From: Harmothoe impar
Lineage: Eukaryota; Annelida; Polychaeta; Phyllodocida; Polynoidae
Direction of reading: 5' to 3'
DNA: 64,000 nt
NCBI GenBank assembly: GCA_947462335.1
Contig: OX381709.1
Coordinates: forward strand, 83,142,622-83,206,621
The position numbers and the translations under genes were made by a program. Below, one piece after another: positions 61,384 to 64,000 of this stretch (position 1 is the stretch's first letter; the number at the start of each line of letters is the position of its first letter). The notes below the pieces were generated by a model. The model did not search any database, was not told the DNA's origin, and saw only the letters and a program-made list of their open reading frames with translations.

Positions 61384-64000
61384 ATGCATAGACACGTGAA
61401 TACTATCAGTTGTATTCGGTGTAATGCACCTAGAATTCCTAGACAAGTTACTATACATAACAGTAGTAAGAACTTGTGTACTTCAGAGACTTGCTTGAGA
61501 GAAGTCTTCTCTAGTGAAACAGTTTTACCTGAAGAGATTGAGAAAAACTCTCTTTTCTTAGAATATTACAAATCAAATTTCAGATCGATAGGTCAAGGTT
61601 TAGTTGTGTTAGGTTGTGTACAAGCTATATATAACGTCAGATTAACTACTTTTGAATCTGATCAAGGAGTGAGTGAGATAGTGACAGCTCTCAGAGCTAT
61701 ACATGAGAACCAGTTATACAGTTATAGAGTAGCTGTGTCTTTTGGTCGAATTTTGACTTGCACTGAAGACGCTGAGCAAAGAGTCATGTATTTTCATGCT
61801 TCAGCTAACAACTCTTCAGTTTTTTATGACAGTGAAGACCATCAAGACCCTTACTTCTTAGTTAAGAACTCTGAGAGCTTTGAAAGTTGCATAGATCTAT
61901 TGAAAAGTAAAGTGAAAGTTGACACAAGTAGACCTGACACAAAGTGGACAGTAGTAGGTAATGTGAATGTGAATCTGACTTATATTAGACCTACAAATGT
62001 GTTCTTAAGTAAGTTAGAGAGTGTCCCTCCTAGTTTCAGGAAAAGAGGTATGTTACACTTCCACCGAGACTCTTACAGTAAGAGAGTGTACAGAGACAAC
62101 TTGTGTTTCTTTAGATGCTTGTCACACCACTTGTATAAAACATTAGATAGAACTGTAGAGCTTTTCAAAGAAGCTTATCCAGACACTTGTCAGAAAAAGT
62201 TCAAAGGTATTCTCTTAAGTGATTTAGATAGATTAGAGAAAGTATTCAAAATAGACATACGAGTGTTCAAGCTGTCTAGTACTAATAAAGTGACTGTAGT
62301 GCGAAGCAAGCTTTGTAGTAGCAAGAAAGTCTTGAATCTCAACATGTACCGCAACCACTTGAGTCTGATAGTAGACATGTGTAAATATGGGCGCGTGTAC
62401 AGTTGTGAAAAATGTTACAAAGCATTCTCTTCTAATTACAACTTGAAGAGACACACTGCTGTAACAAAAGACTGTACTAAAGTACGATTTATATACAAAG
62501 GGGGTGTGTACAAACCTAGTAGAACTATATTTCAGAAGTTGAGTGAGCTAGGTGTACATACACCTGCTCACTTAAAGATATACCCATATAAGATTGCTTT
62601 CGACTTTGAAAGTTATTTTGTAAAGAACGGTGAGAAAAGTTGTAACACAACTTTTGAGTTAGATCATGTACCACTGTCTGCTAGTGTAGCTAGTGACTTT
62701 CCAGGGTATACAGAACCAGTGTGTTTTGTCAGAGAGAGTAACAGGGAAAATGATGACTTAGTCAGTCGTGTATTAGGGTACATAGATATGTTAGCTTGTG
62801 AAATAGGTGAATGTGTCAGAGAGCGTTTTAAAGTAGTGACAGATCAGCTAGATGCTCTGCAAGCTGAAGAGGAAAGGTTAGAGAGTGCAGCTTTGAAAGC
62901 TGCTAAGTTAGAGAAAAGTAAGTATAATTTATCACCTGTCGTCAGAGCTAAACAAGCTCTGACAGCTTATATGAACAGAGTACCTGTAGTAGGTTTTAAC
63001 TCAGGTCGATATGACTTAAATCTAATAAAGAGAAGCTTCCACACTTTCTTCTCAGAAAGAGAAAAGAAACCTATGACTACTATAAAAAGGTGCAACCAGT
63101 ACATTGCTGTATACACTGAGCACTTAGTCTTCTTAGACATGGTGAACTATCTAGCTCCAGGTTATAATTACGCTAGTTATTTGAAAGCTTTTTTGAAAGA
63201 CACAGAGAAAGGTTTTTTTCCTTATGAGTGGATGGACAATGTCCGAAAATTAGATAACACAACTCTCCCACCTAGGAGAAGTTTCTATAGCTCTCTGACT
63301 GGGAAAGGTATAACTCAAGCTGAGTATAGAAGCTGTAAAGAAGTGTGGGTGAAAGAAAAAATGAAAACAATGAAAGACTACTTAGTGTACTATAACAATT
63401 TAGATGTAGCTCCATTTGTCAGAGCTATAAATGAACATAGCAAGTTCTTCATAGAAAGGAGTGTCGACATGTTCAAAGATGGTTTGACACTTCCAGGTTT
63501 GACTTTGAAGTTCCTCTTTCAGAACACTGAGTTGAATGCGACACCTTATGTTCTCTTTTCACATCATGAAAAAGAAGTCCACAACTTACTGAGAAAGAAT
63601 TTAGTTGGTGGACCTGCTATAATATTCCACAGACACCATCGTAGTGGTATAACTAGAATAAGAGAGCGTAAGTATGGAGTTGAGAGTAAAAAGTGTGATC
63701 ACATTTTAGGAGTAGATGCAAATAGTTTGTACTTGAAATGTATGGGTGAAGCTCATTGTACAGGTTTCTATGTAGTGAGACGTCACGAAGATGATTTCAA
63801 GCCTGTTCTCAGTCAGCAAATCAGTTACTCAGCTGTAGAATGGCTCCGTTACAGAGCTATAGTAGACAAAGTACCTATTTTACATCAATACAACTATGGT
63901 GAAGTCAGTGTAGGTAGTCAGCGTATAAGAGTAGATGGGATAGTCGCTGATCGTAAATTGATATATCAGTTCCACGGTTGCTATTGGCATGGTCATACAT
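61384..64000 (+). CDS. polB: Protein-primed B-family DNA polymerase (Polinton type), cut by the window end
   Basis: Open from ATG 61384 to the window edge (872 codons) without a stop. The N-terminal region includes D238NLCFF and H325 in an OTU-protease-like spacing, then a C2HC zinc-finger-like motif (C341, C344, H357, C364). The 3'-5' exonuclease follows: Exo I FDFES (D407, E409), Exo II FNSGRYD (N539, D544) and Exo III YNNLD (Y670, D674). Next come GGPAIIFHRHH (about 743) and Pol A GVDANSLYL (D778), then FHGCYWHGH (863-871), typical of Polinton polymerases. Pol B and Pol C should lie just past the window. Protein-primed polymerases replicate linear genomes from a terminal protein. Arg is coded mostly by AGA, unlike the GC-rich host exon at 35-37 kb. 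Confidence 0.93.
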   Translation, partial: MHRHVNTISCIRCNAPRIPRQVTIHNSSKNLCTSETCLREVFSSETVLPEEIEKNSLFLEYYKSNFRSIGQGLVVLGCVQAIYNVRLTTFESDQGVSEIVTALRAIHENQLYSYRVAVSFGRILTCTEDAEQRVMYFHASANNSSVFYDSEDHQDPYFLVKNSESFESCIDLLKSKVKVDTSRPDTKWTVVGNVNVNLTYIRPTNVFLSKLESVPPSFRKRGMLHFHRDSYSKRVYRDNLCFFRCLSHHLYKTLDRTVELFKEAYPDTCQKKFKGILLSDLDRLEKVFKIDIRVFKLSSTNKVTVVRSKLCSSKKVLNLNMYRNHLSLIVDMCKYGRVYSCEKCYKAFSSNYNLKRHTAVTKDCTKVRFIYKGGVYKPSRTIFQKLSELGVHTPAHLKIYPYKIAFDFESYFVKNGEKSCNTTFELDHVPLSASVASDFPGYTEPVCFVRESNRENDDLVSRVLGYIDMLACEIGECVRERFKVVTDQLDALQAEEERLESAALKAAKLEKSKYNLSPVVRAKQALTAYMNRVPVVGFNSGRYDLNLIKRSFHTFFSEREKKPMTTIKRCNQYIAVYTEHLVFLDMVNYLAPGYNYASYLKAFLKDTEKGFFPYEWMDNVRKLDNTTLPPRRSFYSSLTGKGITQAEYRSCKEVWVKEKMKTMKDYLVYYNNLDVAPFVRAINEHSKFFIERSVDMFKDGLTLPGLTLKFLFQNTELNATPYVLFSHHEKEVHNLLRKNLVGGPAIIFHRHHRSGITRIRERKYGVESKKCDHILGVDANSLYLKCMGEAHCTGFYVVRRHEDDFKPVLSQQISYSAVEWLRYRAIVDKVPILHQYNYGEVSVGSQRIRVDGIVADRKLIYQFHGCYWHGHT

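Larger units (their letters stand above)
48870..64000. mobile_element. Polinton (Maverick)/adintovirus-like integrated element, right end outside the window
   Basis: The full module set is present on two strands: integrase, protein-primed PolB, packaging ATPase, protease, major capsid, candidate minor capsid and core-like proteins. A death-domain protein, a DUF5662-like protein, a SIM protein and several unknowns are added. At least 15 kb is visible, and Polintons usually span 15-20 kb. All frames are open, so the copy is young or retains activity. The left boundary is inferred from the break in the Gypsy fragment. Confidence 0.85.

Overview
The window looks like non-coding-rich DNA from an animal, most likely a marine invertebrate. 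I cannot name the species from sequence alone. It has AT-rich intergenic DNA, many non-autonomous DNA transposons, intron-bearing host exons, a 200-base assembly gap (32323-32522), one LINE-type ORF, a Ty3/Gypsy fragment and a large Polinton/adintovirus-like element.

Left part (1-35 kb). One intact single-exon gene (600-2141, minus) joins a coiled coil and a LINE-ORF1/RRM-like core to a NADAR domain. The rest is a patchwork of foldback elements and satellites. These include piggyBac-like TTAA MITEs with internal hairpins, a class of short elements with C-rich termini, 2-bp target duplications and interiors made of one iterated phrase, CACTG-ended EnSpm-like elements, a three-level nest of insertions at 20.3-23.3 kb, and a ~146-bp satellite at 27.7-29.2 kb whose units each carry a palindromic RFX-type X-box. 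tRNA-derived SINE fragments and minisatellites are also present.

Middle (35-47 kb). A large minus-strand coding exon (35477-37284) ends in a clear splice donor and resembles CCSER/FAM190 proteins in its C-terminal third. It would start with an N-myristoylation/palmitoylation motif. A TATA-less promoter-like region with a candidate first exon lies upstream at 43.2-43.4 kb. The rest of this stretch is repeats and featureless DNA.

Right part (47.6 to the window end). A 5'-truncated Gypsy integrase fragment with a candidate LTR (minus strand) abuts what I read as the left end of a Polinton/adintovirus-like element near 48870. The element carries a tight minus-strand cluster: adenain-like protease, major capsid protein, membrane-active/basic core proteins, candidate minor capsid protein, chromodomain integrase, packaging ATPase and a tandem death-domain protein. 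Farther out on the same strand are a DUF5662-like HD protein and an unknown protein. On the plus strand are a nuclear protein with two SUMO-interacting motifs and a protein-primed B-family DNA polymerase that runs off the window. All reading frames seen are open. The cluster seems to share one TATA promoter and one poly(A) signal, with overlapping or nearly abutting ORFs, so it behaves like a virus-type late transcription unit. The element can plausibly encode integration (integrase), replication (PolB), packaging (ATPase), capsid assembly and maturation (MCP, minor capsid, protease) and host manipulation (death-domain and SIM proteins).
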